Shown in pieces: positions 24,490-33,657 of a DNA stretch of 64,000 nt; within the stretch, counting starts at the first letter, position 1, and each line of letters begins with the position of its first letter. The notes under the pieces are model-generated. The model ran no database searches, had not been told where the DNA came from, and worked only from the letters and a program-made list of their open reading frames with translations. Both the position numbers and the translations under genes were made by a program. Source of the stretch: Mesorhizobium sp. M1C.F.Ca.ET.210.01.1.1 (lineage in GTDB: Bacteria > Pseudomonadota > Alphaproteobacteria > Rhizobiales > Rhizobiaceae); the NCBI RefSeq assembly GCF_004791585.1, contig NZ_SRUU01000028.1, positions 1-64,000 on the forward strand, given 5' to 3'.

Positions 24490-25464
24490 TCAGCGCCCGC
24501 CGCCGTTGAGGCGGGCAAGAAGCGCCGCCCTGGTCTTCCGGTCCACGAAGGCCGCCTCGATGGCCGTTCTGGTGACGGCCGTGAGCGCCTTGTCGTCCAT
24601 CGCGAAATGCTCGGCGGCGATGTCGTATTCGCGCTTCAGCGAGGTCCAGAAATAGGGCGGATCGTCGGAGTTGAGCGTCACCTTGCAGCCGGCCGCGCGC
24701 AGCGCCGGAAAGGGATGGTCGGCGAAGCTGTCGAACACTTTGAGGGCGATGTTGGAGCCGGGGCAGCATTCCAGCACCACGCCCTCGGCGGCGATGCGGC
24801 GAACGAGGTCGGGGTTCTCGATGGCGCGCACGCCGTGGCCGATGCGGGAGGGGCGGATATGGTCGAGCGCTGCCTTCACACTTTCCCAGCCCATCAGCTC
24901 GCCGGCATGGATGGTGATGCCAAGGCCCGCCTCGCGCGCGATCTCGAAGGCCCGCACATAATCCTCGAAATCGCCGACGCGCTCGTCGCCGGCAACGCCG
25001 AAGCCGGTCACAAGCGGATGGCCGCAGCGCGCCGCGAAGCGCGCCGCCTGCTCGATCGCCTCGACGCCGACATGACGCACGCCGGTGACGATCATGCGCC
25101 CCTCGATGCCGGTCCTGGCCTTGGCGCGGGCCATGCCTTCGCCCAGCGCATCCGTATAGGCCTTGGGCGAGAGGCCGGCCTTCTTGGCATGATCCGGCGA
25201 GGTGAAGATCTCGGAATAGATGGCGCCATCGCGGGCGAGACTGGTCAGGTAGTGATCGGTCAGGCGGGCATAGTCCTCCTCGGTGCGAAACAGATCGGAG
25301 GCGAAGTCGTAGGCAGCGAGGAAAGAGGTGAAATCGTGCCAGACGAAGGAGCCGTTCTGGATATAGGGCGAGGGGTCCATGCCATATTTGCGGGCCTGGC
25401 TGACGACAAGGTCGGGCGCCGCTGCCCCTTCAATGTGGCAGTGCAGTTCGGCTTTCAAAATCAT
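24490..25464 (-). CDS. add: Adenosine deaminase
   Basis: A 324-residue metal-dependent deaminase converting (deoxy)adenosine to (deoxy)inosine. Zinc ligands and catalytic residues are visible: KAELHCHIEGA at the N-terminus, TIHAGE (about residue 190), SRIGHG and LNSDDPPYF. The start MILKAELHCH is chosen because catalytic residues begin there and AGGTTTT-rich upstream sequence of the longer frame has no homology. It lies 126 bp before upp on the same strand. Its inosine product feeds the phosphorylase at 18236-19042. Confidence 0.95.
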   Translation of the reverse strand: MILKAELHCHIEGAAAPDLVVSQARKYGMDPSPYIQNGSFVWHDFTSFLAAYDFASDLFRTEEDYARLTDHYLTSLARDGAIYSEIFTSPDHAKKAGLSPKAYTDALGEGMARAKARTGIEGRMIVTGVRHVGVEAIEQAARFAARCGHPLVTGFGVAGDERVGDFEDYVRAFEIAREAGLGITIHAGELMGWESVKAALDHIRPSRIGHGVRAIENPDLVRRIAAEGVVLECCPGSNIALKVFDSFADHPFPALRAAGCKVTLNSDDPPYFWTSLKREYDIAAEHFAMDDKALTAVTRTAIEAAFVDRKTRAALLARLNGGGR

Positions 25465-25632
25465 GCGGGCATCCCGTCCGGTATTTTGTCCTTGCGCCGA
25501 TTGCGGGCGGAAAATCATGCGAGAGCCTGCCCGAACCCGTCTCCAAGGCGCGGCCGAAAACCGCGCCCTGGACAATAGCGCCGGCCCCATCGATCGGCTA
25601 TGGTCCCGCCGGTTTTATGGCGGATCAAAATA

Positions 25633-26409
25633 ATGTCAGTTGAGAGAACCACGGCTGCGGGCGGCATGGAAACCTCCTATGGTTTCAGGAAGGTGGGGGC
25701 AGGCGACAAGCAGTCCCTCGTCAACGACGTCTTCCACAAGGTGGCCAATCGGTACGATCTCATGAACGATCTGATGTCGGGCGGGTTGCACCGGCTGTGG
25801 AAGGACGCGATGGTCGCATGGCTCAACCCACCGAAGCGGCCCGGCTGGAAGGTGCTCGACGTCGCCGGCGGCACGGGCGACATCGCCTTCCGCATCATCG
25901 AGGCAAGCCACCGCCACGCGCACGCAACCGTGCTCGACATCAACGGCTCGATGCTCGAAGTCGGCCGCGACAGGGCCGATAAGAAAGGCCTCTCGGAAAA
26001 CACCGTTTTCGTCGAGGCCAATGCCGAGGCGCTGCCCTTCGAAGACGACAGTTTCGACGCCTATACGATCGCGTTCGGCATCCGCAACGTGCCGCGCATC
26101 GATGTGGCGCTGAGCGAGGCTTTTCGCGTGCTGAAGCGCGGCGGGCGCTTCCTGTGCCTCGAATTCTCCGAGGTCGACATGCCGCTGCTCGACAGGGTCT
26201 ACGAGGCCTGGTCCTTCAACGCCATCCCCAAAATCGGCAAGGCGGTGACAGGCGACGGCGAACCCTATTCCTACCTGGTCGAATCGATCCGCAAATTCCC
26301 CAACCAGCAGAATTTCGCTTCCATGATCACCCGCGCGGGCTTCGATCGCGTCACTTTCCGCAACTACTCCGGCGGTATCGCGGCACTTCATTCGGGCTGG
26401 AAGCTTTGA
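25633..26409 (+). CDS. ubiE: Ubiquinone/menaquinone biosynthesis C-methyltransferase
   Basis: A 258-residue SAM-dependent methyltransferase that adds the C-methyl group to demethylated quinone precursors. Motif I is VLDVAGGTGDIAFR (about residue 73). The UbiE/COQ5 signatures are YDLMNDLMSGGLHRLWK near the start and RVLKRGGRFLCLEFS in the middle. It is followed after 43 bp by ubiB. That short gap contains two extra copies of the gene's last bases (AAGCTTTGA-like), a small local duplication. Confidence 0.96.
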   Translation: MSVERTTAAGGMETSYGFRKVGAGDKQSLVNDVFHKVANRYDLMNDLMSGGLHRLWKDAMVAWLNPPKRPGWKVLDVAGGTGDIAFRIIEASHRHAHATVLDINGSMLEVGRDRADKKGLSENTVFVEANAEALPFEDDSFDAYTIAFGIRNVPRIDVALSEAFRVLKRGGRFLCLEFSEVDMPLLDRVYEAWSFNAIPKIGKAVTGDGEPYSYLVESIRKFPNQQNFASMITRAGFDRVTFRNYSGGIAALHSGWKL

Positions 26410-26452
26410 GGCCGGAAACCTTGAAGCAGGAAGCTTTGAAGCAGGGCGGGCG

Positions 26453-28027
26453 ATGACCAGCGTCGGCGCCGCCTTCCGGCTCGCCAGGGCCGGCTGGGTG
26501 CTGGTCCGGGAGGGCGTGGTCGCGGCGCTGCCCGGCGAAGAGCTTTCCGGCATGCCGAAGCTCGGCTGGAGGCTGGCGCGCGTGCTTACCCGCCGCCGCG
26601 CAAGGAGCCATCAACGCGGCGACCGGCTGGCGCAGGCCGTGGTGCGGCTGGGGCCGTCCTACGTCAAGCTCGGCCAGTTCCTGGCGACGCGACCCGACGT
26701 CGTCGGCAACGACATGGCGCTCGACCTCGCCCTGCTGCAGGACAAGATGCACACCTTCCCGAAGGCCGAGGCGATCGCGGCGATCGAGGCCTCGCTCGGG
26801 CGCAAGATCGACGATCTCTATGCCAGCCTTGGCGAGCCCGTGGCCGCCGCCTCGATCGCCCAGGTGCACACCGCCGAAGTCATTCGCGAAGGGATAGTGT
26901 CACGGGTGGCCGTCAAGGTGATCCGCCCCGGTGTACGCCGCCACTTCTTCCACGACCTCGAGAGCTATTTCCTCGCCGCCCGCCTGCAGGAGAAATACAT
27001 CCCCTCGTCGCGCCGCCTGCGGCCGATCGAGGTGACCGAGACGCTGGCGCAGACAACCAGGATCGAGATGGATATGCGGCTCGAGGCGGCCGCGTTTTCC
27101 GAACTCGGCGAGAATACCAAGGACGATCCGGGCTTTCGGGTGCCCGCGGTCGACTGGGAACGAACCGGCCGTGACGTCATCACCATGGAGTGGATCGACG
27201 GCATCAAGATGAACGATCTGGCCGGCCTTGCCGCCGCCGGCCAAGACCTCAAGGCCATTGCCGCCAATCTGATCCAGTCGTTCCTCAGACACACGCTGCG
27301 CGACGGGTTCTTCCATGCCGACATGCATCCGGGCAATCTGTTCGTCGAAGCGGACGGCACGATCGTTGCCGTCGATCTCGGCATCGCCGGGCGGCTCGGC
27401 AAGAAGGAGCGGCGCTTCCTGGCCGAGATCCTCTACGGCTTCATCGTGCGCGACTATCGGCGCGTCGCCGAGGTGCATTTCGAGGCCGGCTACGTGCCGC
27501 GCCAGCACAATGTCTCGGCTTTCGCGCAGGCGATCCGCGCCATCGGCGAGCCGATCCACGGCCAGTCGGCCGAGACCATCTCGATGGCGAAGCTTTTGAC
27601 GCTGCTGTTCGAGGTCACCGAGCTTTTCGACATGGCGACGCGGCCGGAACTGATCCTGTTGCAGAAGACCATGGTCGTGGTCGAAGGGGTTGCCCGCACG
27701 CTCGATCCCGCCTTCAACATGTGGAAGACCTCCGAGCCTGTGGTGAGCGAGTGGATCGCCGGCAATCTCGGGCCGCGCGGCCTGCTCTCCGACGCACGCG
27801 ATGCCAGCAGGGCGCTGGTGGCGCTGGCAAGGCAGGCGCCGGATATTGCCACCCGCACCGAGCGATTGTCGCGTGAGATCGACCTGATGGCCGAACATGG
27901 CCTGCGCTTCGACGAGGCGACCGCGCGCGCCATCGGCAAGGCCGAAGCCCGCCACACCCGCTCCGGCCGCATTGCGCTTTGGGTGATCGCGCTGACGCTT
28001 GTCTACATCGCGTGGCGGACCTTCTGA
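26453..28027 (+). CDS. ubiB: Ubiquinone biosynthesis protein kinase-like UbiB
   Basis: A 524-residue atypical kinase/ATPase of the ABC1/ADCK family needed for ubiquinone synthesis. Family marks are the KxGQ motif (YVKLGQFLATRPD, about residue 66), the alanine-rich loop AAASIAQVH in place of a glycine loop, FHADMHPGNLF, and VDLG in place of DFG. A C-terminal membrane helix (IALWVIALTLVYIAW) anchors it to the inner membrane. It directly follows ubiE. Confidence 0.95.
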   Translation: MTSVGAAFRLARAGWVLVREGVVAALPGEELSGMPKLGWRLARVLTRRRARSHQRGDRLAQAVVRLGPSYVKLGQFLATRPDVVGNDMALDLALLQDKMHTFPKAEAIAAIEASLGRKIDDLYASLGEPVAAASIAQVHTAEVIREGIVSRVAVKVIRPGVRRHFFHDLESYFLAARLQEKYIPSSRRLRPIEVTETLAQTTRIEMDMRLEAAAFSELGENTKDDPGFRVPAVDWERTGRDVITMEWIDGIKMNDLAGLAAAGQDLKAIAANLIQSFLRHTLRDGFFHADMHPGNLFVEADGTIVAVDLGIAGRLGKKERRFLAEILYGFIVRDYRRVAEVHFEAGYVPRQHNVSAFAQAIRAIGEPIHGQSAETISMAKLLTLLFEVTELFDMATRPELILLQKTMVVVEGVARTLDPAFNMWKTSEPVVSEWIAGNLGPRGLLSDARDASRALVALARQAPDIATRTERLSREIDLMAEHGLRFDEATARAIGKAEARHTRSGRIALWVIALTLVYIAWRTF

Positions 28028-28100
28028 CTGCTTCCCGCCTTGTCGCTGTTTGATTGCATTGCTATCATTGCTGGCGCAATTTTGAAGCGGATGCAATCAG

Positions 28101-29573
28101 ATGGCCAGCATCACGATTCGTAACCTTGGCGACGAGGTCAAGGATCTGCTCCGGCAACTGGCGGCCGAAAACGGCTGCTCGATGGAGGAGCAGGCGCGGA
28201 TAATGATCCGTGCGGCGGTTGAAGGCCGGGCCAGCCAGTTCGACCGCATCGGTCAGATCGAGAGGACGCTGCGCGCGCTGACCGGCCCCGCCACGCAAGC
28301 GGCGCCCGCCTCTGCCGGATCGAGCAAGCCGGCAATTCGAGGAACGCTCTCGGGCAAGCGCGTCCTGCTCATCATCGGCGGCGGCATCGCCGCCTACAAG
28401 TCGCTCGACCTGATACGGCGCCTGCGCGAGCGGGGTGCTTCGGTGCGGGTCGTGATGACCGCTGCCGCGCAGGAATTCGTCACCACGCTGTCGGCCGGCG
28501 CGCTCTCCGCCGACCACGTCTTCACCGACCTGTTCGACCGCAGCGACGAGCACGATGTCGGTCATATCCGGCTATCGCGCGAGGCCGACCTGCTGGTCGT
28601 GGCACCGGCCACAGCCGACCTGATGGCCAAGCTCGCCAACGGCCACGCCAACGACCTCGCCTCGACTGTGCTTTTGGCCACCGACAAGAAGGTGCTGATG
28701 GCGCCGGCGATGAATCCGAAAATGTGGTCGCATCCGGCGACGCGCCGCAACCGGGCGACGCTGCAGAAGGACGGCATCGCCTTTGTCGGTCCAGCCAGGG
28801 GCGAGATGGCGGAAAGCAACGAGACCGGCGAGGGCCGCATGGCCGAGCCGCTGGAGATCGTCGCGGCCATCGAGGCCATGCTGGACGAGAAGCCGAAGCC
28901 GCTTTCGGGCCGCAGGATCATCGTCACCTCGGGGCCGACGCATGAGCCGATCGATCCTGTGCGCTACATCGCCAACCGCTCCTCCGGCAAGCAGGGCCAT
29001 GCGATCGCGGCCGCACTGGCGAAACTCGGCGCCGATGTCCGGCTCGTGTCCGGCCCGGTCAACATCGCCGACCCGGCCGGGGTCACGACCACGCATGTCG
29101 AAACCGCGGCCGAGATGAAGGATGCGGTCGAAAACCTCTTGCCGGCGGACGCGGCGGTGTTCGTGGCCGCGGTCGCCGACTGGCGGACCGCGAACGCGGC
29201 CGGCGAGAAGATCAAGAAGGTGGCGGGTGAGGGGCCGCCCTCGCTCAAGATGGTCGAGAATCCTGACATCCTGGCCGGCGTCGGCCATCATTTGAAGCGG
29301 CCGGGTCTCGTCGTCGGCTTCGCCGCCGAGACACAGGATCTCATCAGCAATGCCGAGGCGAAGCTGAAGAAAAAGGGCGCCGACTTCATCGTCGCCAACG
29401 ACGTCTCGCATGAGAGCGGCATCGGCCCGTCGGGCGTGATGGGCGGCGACCGCAACAAGGTCCGCATCGTCTCCAGGACCGGCGTCGAGGAATGGCCTGA
29501 GATGGGCAAGGACGAGGTGGCGGCGCGTCTCGCCGCCCTGATCGCCGAGCGGCTGCAGACAATTGTCGTCTGA
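28101..29573 (+). CDS. coaBC: CoaBC with an added N-terminal ribbon-helix-helix domain
   Basis: A 490-residue bifunctional coenzyme A enzyme: phosphopantothenate-cysteine ligase plus phosphopantothenoylcysteine decarboxylase. Residues 1-45 (MASITIRNLGDEVKDLL and EEQARIMIRAAVEG) form a FitA/Arc-like ribbon-helix-helix domain, absent from E. coli Dfp. The flavin decarboxylase part (about 83-255) has DVGHIRLS with the catalytic His and APAMNPKMW. The usual clamp cysteine (ACGD in E. coli) is AESN here. The synthetase part (about 268-490) has IANRSSGKQG and the lysine in EKIKKV. Confidence 0.9.
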   Translation: MASITIRNLGDEVKDLLRQLAAENGCSMEEQARIMIRAAVEGRASQFDRIGQIERTLRALTGPATQAAPASAGSSKPAIRGTLSGKRVLLIIGGGIAAYKSLDLIRRLRERGASVRVVMTAAAQEFVTTLSAGALSADHVFTDLFDRSDEHDVGHIRLSREADLLVVAPATADLMAKLANGHANDLASTVLLATDKKVLMAPAMNPKMWSHPATRRNRATLQKDGIAFVGPARGEMAESNETGEGRMAEPLEIVAAIEAMLDEKPKPLSGRRIIVTSGPTHEPIDPVRYIANRSSGKQGHAIAAALAKLGADVRLVSGPVNIADPAGVTTTHVETAAEMKDAVENLLPADAAVFVAAVADWRTANAAGEKIKKVAGEGPPSLKMVENPDILAGVGHHLKRPGLVVGFAAETQDLISNAEAKLKKKGADFIVANDVSHESGIGPSGVMGGDRNKVRIVSRTGVEEWPEMGKDEVAARLAALIAERLQTIVV

Positions 29574-29583
29574 TCGTTGCGGC

Positions 29584-29949
29584 TCAGGCTTCCTCAAAGA
29601 GTTCGATGCAGTTTCCGGAAGGGTCCTGGATCACGAGCTGGGAGCCGCCGGGACCGGTCCTGAGCGGGACCCGTATCTTGCAACCTGCTGCTTCGATATC
29701 CGCCAGCTTGGATCTCAAGTCTTCGGTGAGGACGACTATTCTGTTCCAGCCCCCCGGCGAAGGCGTCTCGCCCTCGACTGTCGGTTGTGCGGCCGATGAA
29801 CGTGGACCGGCAAGCCAGAGCGTCAGCTCGCCGCGCCTGACGATGGCCATTGCCGGCCCATATTGCGTTATCAGCTCGAATGCGAGGACGTCCCTGTAGA
29901 ATTCGATCGCTTCCTGAACGTCTCGGACAAAGTACCTTACGGCGGACAT
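29584..29949 (-). CDS. VOC-superfamily (glyoxalase/bleomycin-resistance-like) protein
   Basis: A 121-residue paired beta-alpha-beta-beta-beta domain. Start YFVRDVQEAIEFYRDVL and end VIQDPSGNCIELFEE are typical of the glyoxalase/dioxygenase fold. The C-terminal Glu of IELFE is the usual metal ligand. Such small proteins may be isomerases, lyases or drug-binding proteins, and nothing local fixes the substrate. It converges on coaBC with a 10-bp gap. Confidence 0.85.
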   Translation of the reverse strand: MSAVRYFVRDVQEAIEFYRDVLAFELITQYGPAMAIVRRGELTLWLAGPRSSAAQPTVEGETPSPGGWNRIVVLTEDLRSKLADIEAAGCKIRVPLRTGPGGSQLVIQDPSGNCIELFEEA

Positions 29950-30031
29950 CGGCCCTCCTTGCTCGGCTGCGGGATCGCTTTCGACACTATACCGGATGTG
30001 TTCGAAGCGAAGCAGCCTGACCGTGCCGATG

Positions 30032-31480
30032 TCAGCCGATTGCTTCGAGGGGGCGATCAGCCGGCCCCCAGATCCTCAAAGCCCCGATACAACCGACAAT
30101 CCCGAGCGGCACGAAGGCGAGGAACAGCCAGCCGGCGACATCCGCGGCGGCTTCGCGGTTGAGACCTTCCGAGAAGCCGCTGGCGTTGGCCACGATGCCG
30201 GCAAGCGCCGCGCCCACCGCGTACCCGATGCGCTGCATGGTCGGCACGGCGGCCGAGGCGATCGTCTGCTCGCCGTCGCGGGCCGAAGCGACGATGACGC
30301 GCGTGAGGAACGGCCAGCAAACGCCGAAGCCGCCGCCCTGCAGCAGGGCGCAGAGCAGGATCAGCGGGATCGATCCCACAGGAATCGCATAGGCAAAGCC
30401 GGCGAGACCGGAGGCGATCATCAGCGCGCCAATGACGATGATCATGCGTTCACGCTCCAACGGCGCATTGGCGATGAGGATCGACAGGATCGACCAGGCG
30501 ATCGATTCGGCGGCGATGATGTAGCCAGTGGTCAGTATCGGAATGTCGTGCAGCTCGGTCAGGAGCAGTGGCCCGTAGATGGTGAAGGTGCAGGTGGCCA
30601 CCGAGAACGCCGCGACCATGGTCATGCCGCTGCCAAGCGGCGAGCGCCATGAGAACAATGGCGACGGGAAGAGGCGCGAGCGGGGCCTGAGAGCGTCGAT
30701 GCGGAAGAACAGCGCCAGGCCGATCAGGCCGAGGGCCAGGAGCAGCGACGAACGCAACAGGGCAACATTGATGCCGGCAGCGGCGATCAGCACGACGCTG
30801 ACGGCGAGGCAGGCGAGCGCTGGATAGGGAAAGGGCGGCGCCGTGCCGCCGACTGCCTGCGGCTTCGTTGCCTCGGGCGTGTCGAGTACGATGAAGCTCG
30901 CCAACGCCATCGCCGCGCCGCCGAACGTGAAGGCGCCGAAGGCCCAGCGCCACGACAGGAACTCGGTCATGAGCGCGCCGAGCATCGGCCCGCTGAAGGC
31001 GGCGACGCCCCAGATCGCCGACATGATGCCGAAGAGCAGCGGCCAGATGTTGCGTTGAAACAGGCGCTCGACCGAGACGAAGGCGAGCGACACGAGCGCG
31101 CCGCCGCCAAGTCCCTCGACTAGGCGCCCGACAAGGAACAGCGGCATGGCAGGGGCCGTGGCGCAGATCAGCGCGCCCGCCGCGTAGAGCAGGGCGGCGA
31201 CCATCATGTTGGAGCGCAGCGCGACATAGCTGACCAGCCGGCCGGCCGCGGCACCCGCGACAATGGCGCCGAGCTCGTAGACCGCCAGCGACCAGCCAAC
31301 CAGCTGCACGCCCGCCAGCTCGCCGACCATGGCCGGCATCACCGTCGCCACCATCGTCTCGTTGGTGGCATGCAGCAGGATGCCGAGGCTGATAAAGCAG
31401 AAGCGCGCCAGATCGCCGCTCGCCCATAGCGCCCGCCAGTCCACTTTGTTGCTGACCTTGTTGCTGCCTGCTGCCGTCAC
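30032..31480 (-). CDS. MFS transporter (drug/efflux type)
   Basis: A 482-residue major facilitator with 12-14 predicted helices. The loop after helix 2 carries GRLVSYVALRS, and helix 5 contains WGVAAFSGPMLGALM, an antiporter motif C-like sequence. A GTG start at 31480 is chosen because GGGAG lies 7 bases upstream. A longer frame to 31630 adds 50 residues without a helix. It is probably a proton-coupled exporter of unknown substrate, and no local regulator is evident. Confidence 0.82.
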   Translation of the reverse strand: MTAAGSNKVSNKVDWRALWASGDLARFCFISLGILLHATNETMVATVMPAMVGELAGVQLVGWSLAVYELGAIVAGAAAGRLVSYVALRSNMMVAALLYAAGALICATAPAMPLFLVGRLVEGLGGGALVSLAFVSVERLFQRNIWPLLFGIMSAIWGVAAFSGPMLGALMTEFLSWRWAFGAFTFGGAAMALASFIVLDTPEATKPQAVGGTAPPFPYPALACLAVSVVLIAAAGINVALLRSSLLLALGLIGLALFFRIDALRPRSRLFPSPLFSWRSPLGSGMTMVAAFSVATCTFTIYGPLLLTELHDIPILTTGYIIAAESIAWSILSILIANAPLERERMIIVIGALMIASGLAGFAYAIPVGSIPLILLCALLQGGGFGVCWPFLTRVIVASARDGEQTIASAAVPTMQRIGYAVGAALAGIVANASGFSEGLNREAAADVAGWLFLAFVPLGIVGCIGALRIWGPADRPLEAIG

Positions 31481-31653
31481 GTCGATCTCCCTGATGCCAT
31501 TCGCAGCCTCATCCGCTTTTCGAACGAAGCGCCAGATCCAGTTCGGCAGGGCTTGTAGAACCTCAAGGGCAGTTGAGCTCAAGAGGCTTTCTTCAGCGAT
31601 CTCCGACTGGGCAGAGGCGCGAATGCACACAGGCGGTCAGGGCGCCAAAAGGA

Positions 31654-31685
31654 ATGCGGCCCGGAACGAGTGTCCCGGGCCGCAT
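31654..31685 (-). terminator. Intrinsic terminator after the DUF992 gene
   Basis: A strong stem of 11 bp (ATGCGGCCCGG with CCGGGCCGCAT) around a 10-base loop, followed on the minus strand by TTCCTTTT. It sits 32 bp beyond the stop of the gene at 31717-32190. Confidence 0.8.
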
Positions 31686-31716
31686 CGGTCTACTTAGAAC
31701 GACTGATTGAAAGGCT

Positions 31717-32190
31717 TCACTTGTAGGAGTGGACGAGATCCAGCGAGGCCACCGCGACGGCCAGATTGACGCCGGTCTGTGCCTGGACGCTGAGCGGCTC
31801 GAGCATGAAGGCGCCGTTCAGGCCGCCGACCAGGAGATTGGCGCCGCCGCCGGTCACGACGCTCGCCTCGGCGTTGACGCCGTAGTAGCTGCCGGCAAGA
31901 TCGCCCGCATCATGGCTGCGCGTGGCGGCAAGCACCGCCCAGACCAGCTGGCCCTGGTGCGTCTGGCCGACATCGACGCCGAGCTTGGAGATCATCCCGG
32001 TGTACTGCTCGGACGGCCCATGATGATAGGGACGGAAGGTGCAGGACACGCCCTTGTTTGAGGCTATGACATAGCCGACGCCGCCGTCGATGGTGCAGTC
32101 CAGCGTACCGAGTCGGAGCACGCCGGCGCTGACGGGGGAGGCGAGGACCGTGGTGGCAAGCGCCGCGGCACAAACAAGCTTGTTGATCAT
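31717..32190 (-). CDS. DUF992 family secreted protein
   Basis: A 157-residue protein with a Sec signal peptide (LVCAAALATTVLASPVSA) and a DUF992 domain containing VGYVIASNKGVSC and FRPYHHGPSEQYTG. Two cysteines (TLDCTI and VSCTF) are placed as in relatives. DUF992 proteins are common in rhizobia and exported, with unknown role. It has its own terminator, so it is probably monocistronic. Confidence 0.85.
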   Translation of the reverse strand: MINKLVCAAALATTVLASPVSAGVLRLGTLDCTIDGGVGYVIASNKGVSCTFRPYHHGPSEQYTGMISKLGVDVGQTHQGQLVWAVLAATRSHDAGDLAGSYYGVNAEASVVTGGGANLLVGGLNGAFMLEPLSVQAQTGVNLAVAVASLDLVHSYK

Positions 32191-32406
32191 CGGGGAGGTC
32201 CCTTTCGCAAAATTCGAAAACTAGCCTCGATTTAACGATCGAGGTGCGCGGAGCGTTCCGCCCAAAACTTGGCGCGAACATGGCAATCGCAGGCGCATTG
32301 CGCCCCGCGGTTAACGGACCGCTATCGGCGTGCCAGAACGGCAACGCTACCCGGCAGTGGTATCACCAAGCGAAAGTCGCGCAACGCGCGGGGGCGCCAG
32401 CGCCGA

Positions 32407-33258
32407 TCAGCTGGCGCCGGTGGAGGTGCGGGATAGGCCGTCCTTGGCCGGCTGGTAGTTCGGATTGAGGTGGATCGCCTCGCGGTAGGACTTGGCCGCC
32501 CTCACCTTGTCGCCGCGGCGCTCATAGATGAGCGCCTGATTGGCCCAGGCCTCGGCATTCTTGCCATCGAGCTTGATGGCCATGTTGAAGTCGGCGAAGG
32601 CGTTGTCCTCGTCGCCCGTCGCCAGATAGGAGAGGCCGCGGCCGTTGTAGGGCTCAGCGGCGTCCGGCGCCAGCGAGATCGCGGTCGAGAAGTCCTCGAT
32701 GGCGAATTTGTGCTGGCCCTGGCTCTGATAGATCAGGCCGCGATTGTGGTAGGCGCGGGCGTCGGTCGTGTCGAGCTGGATCGCCTTCTGGAAATCGTTG
32801 AAGGCATCCTGGGTGCGGCCCGCCTTGCGGTACAGATTGCCGCGGCCGATATAGGCGGCGTCGTAATTGGCGTTGATCTGGATCGAGCGGTTGTAGTCGG
32901 CAAGCGCCGCCTGCTGGTCGCCGAGAAAACGCTGGATCAGCGCCCGGTTCGAATAGGCCTGGTAGAAGTTCGGATTGAGCTGGATGGCGGTGTCGAAATC
33001 CTTGAGCGCCGCCTGGTACTGGCCGCCGCGGCCATAGGCCGAACCGCGCACATTGTAGCCCTCGGGGTCCTGGGGATTGCGCTGGATGACCGCCGACAGC
33101 GAGGAGATGTTCTCGCTCGAGCCTTGCGCCTTGTCGACGTTGTTGAACTCGCCCGTCGGCGCCGTCTGGCATGCTGCAAGCGTCAGGCCCGAAAGCAGGG
33201 CCGCCGTCAGGGCGAAGCCGCGAAAAGCGGTTCTGCGCTCCACGGAAATTGCGTTCAT
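32407..33258 (-). CDS. Tetratricopeptide-repeat lipoprotein
   Basis: A 283-residue lipoprotein. The signal sequence ends in LTLAACQT, a lipobox with the modified cysteine. Six TPR units follow from about residue 60 to the end, for example GYNVRGSAYGRGGQYQAALKDF and AYHNRGLIYQSQGQHKFAIEDF. It resembles NlpI-like scaffold proteins that sit in the outer membrane or periplasm and bind partner proteins. The start at MNAISVE leaves a normal-length signal peptide. Confidence 0.88.
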   Translation of the reverse strand: MNAISVERRTAFRGFALTAALLSGLTLAACQTAPTGEFNNVDKAQGSSENISSLSAVIQRNPQDPEGYNVRGSAYGRGGQYQAALKDFDTAIQLNPNFYQAYSNRALIQRFLGDQQAALADYNRSIQINANYDAAYIGRGNLYRKAGRTQDAFNDFQKAIQLDTTDARAYHNRGLIYQSQGQHKFAIEDFSTAISLAPDAAEPYNGRGLSYLATGDEDNAFADFNMAIKLDGKNAEAWANQALIYERRGDKVRAAKSYREAIHLNPNYQPAKDGLSRTSTGAS

Positions 33259-33320
33259 TTTTGTCCTCACTGCCGCAGCGCCGTCAGTCCGTTCCCTCTC
33301 CGAACCGGCTCCCATGCATA

Positions 33321-33356
33321 AACAAAAAGGTGGCGGCGATTCCACATCGCGCCACC
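33321..33356 (-). terminator. Intrinsic terminator after rpsU
   Basis: On the minus strand an 11-bp stem with one bulged base (GGTGGCGCGAT pairing across a 5-base loop) is followed by TTTTTGTTT. It lies 38 bp downstream of the S21 stop codon and upstream of the TPR gene, so rpsU is probably transcribed alone. Confidence 0.75.
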
Positions 33357-33393
33357 CTCGGTATCCTTCGAAAAGGACGAAAAATTGGCGTAA

Positions 33394-33657
33394 TCAGCGC
33401 GGCGAACGCGCAGCGCCAGCGGCGCCAGCCGGAGCCGGGCGCGGGGTCATCGGCAGCAGGCCTTCACGCTGGGCGCGCTTGCGGGCCAGCTTGCGGGCGC
33501 GGCGAACGGCTTCCGCCTTCTCGCGGGCGCGCTTCTCGGACGGCTTCTCGTAGTGACCGCGCATCTTCATTTCACGGAAAATGCCTTCGCGCTGCATCTT
33601 CTTCTTCAGCGCGCGAAGCGCCTGATCAACATTGTTGTCGCGGACGAGTACCTGCAC
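33394..33657 (-). CDS. rpsU: 30S ribosomal protein S21
   Basis: An 87-residue S21. A GTG start (VQVLVRDNNVDQALRALKKK) is chosen because S21 proteins begin at this point and AGGA lies 6 bases upstream; the longer open frame adds 15 unrelated residues. FREMKMRGHYEKPSEKRAREKAEA is the conserved core. The basic, then Pro/Ala-rich C-terminal tail is longer than in E. coli S21 (71 residues), as in other alphaproteobacteria. Confidence 0.95.
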   Translation of the reverse strand: MQVLVRDNNVDQALRALKKKMQREGIFREMKMRGHYEKPSEKRAREKAEAVRRARKLARKRAQREGLLPMTPRPAPAGAAGAARSPR

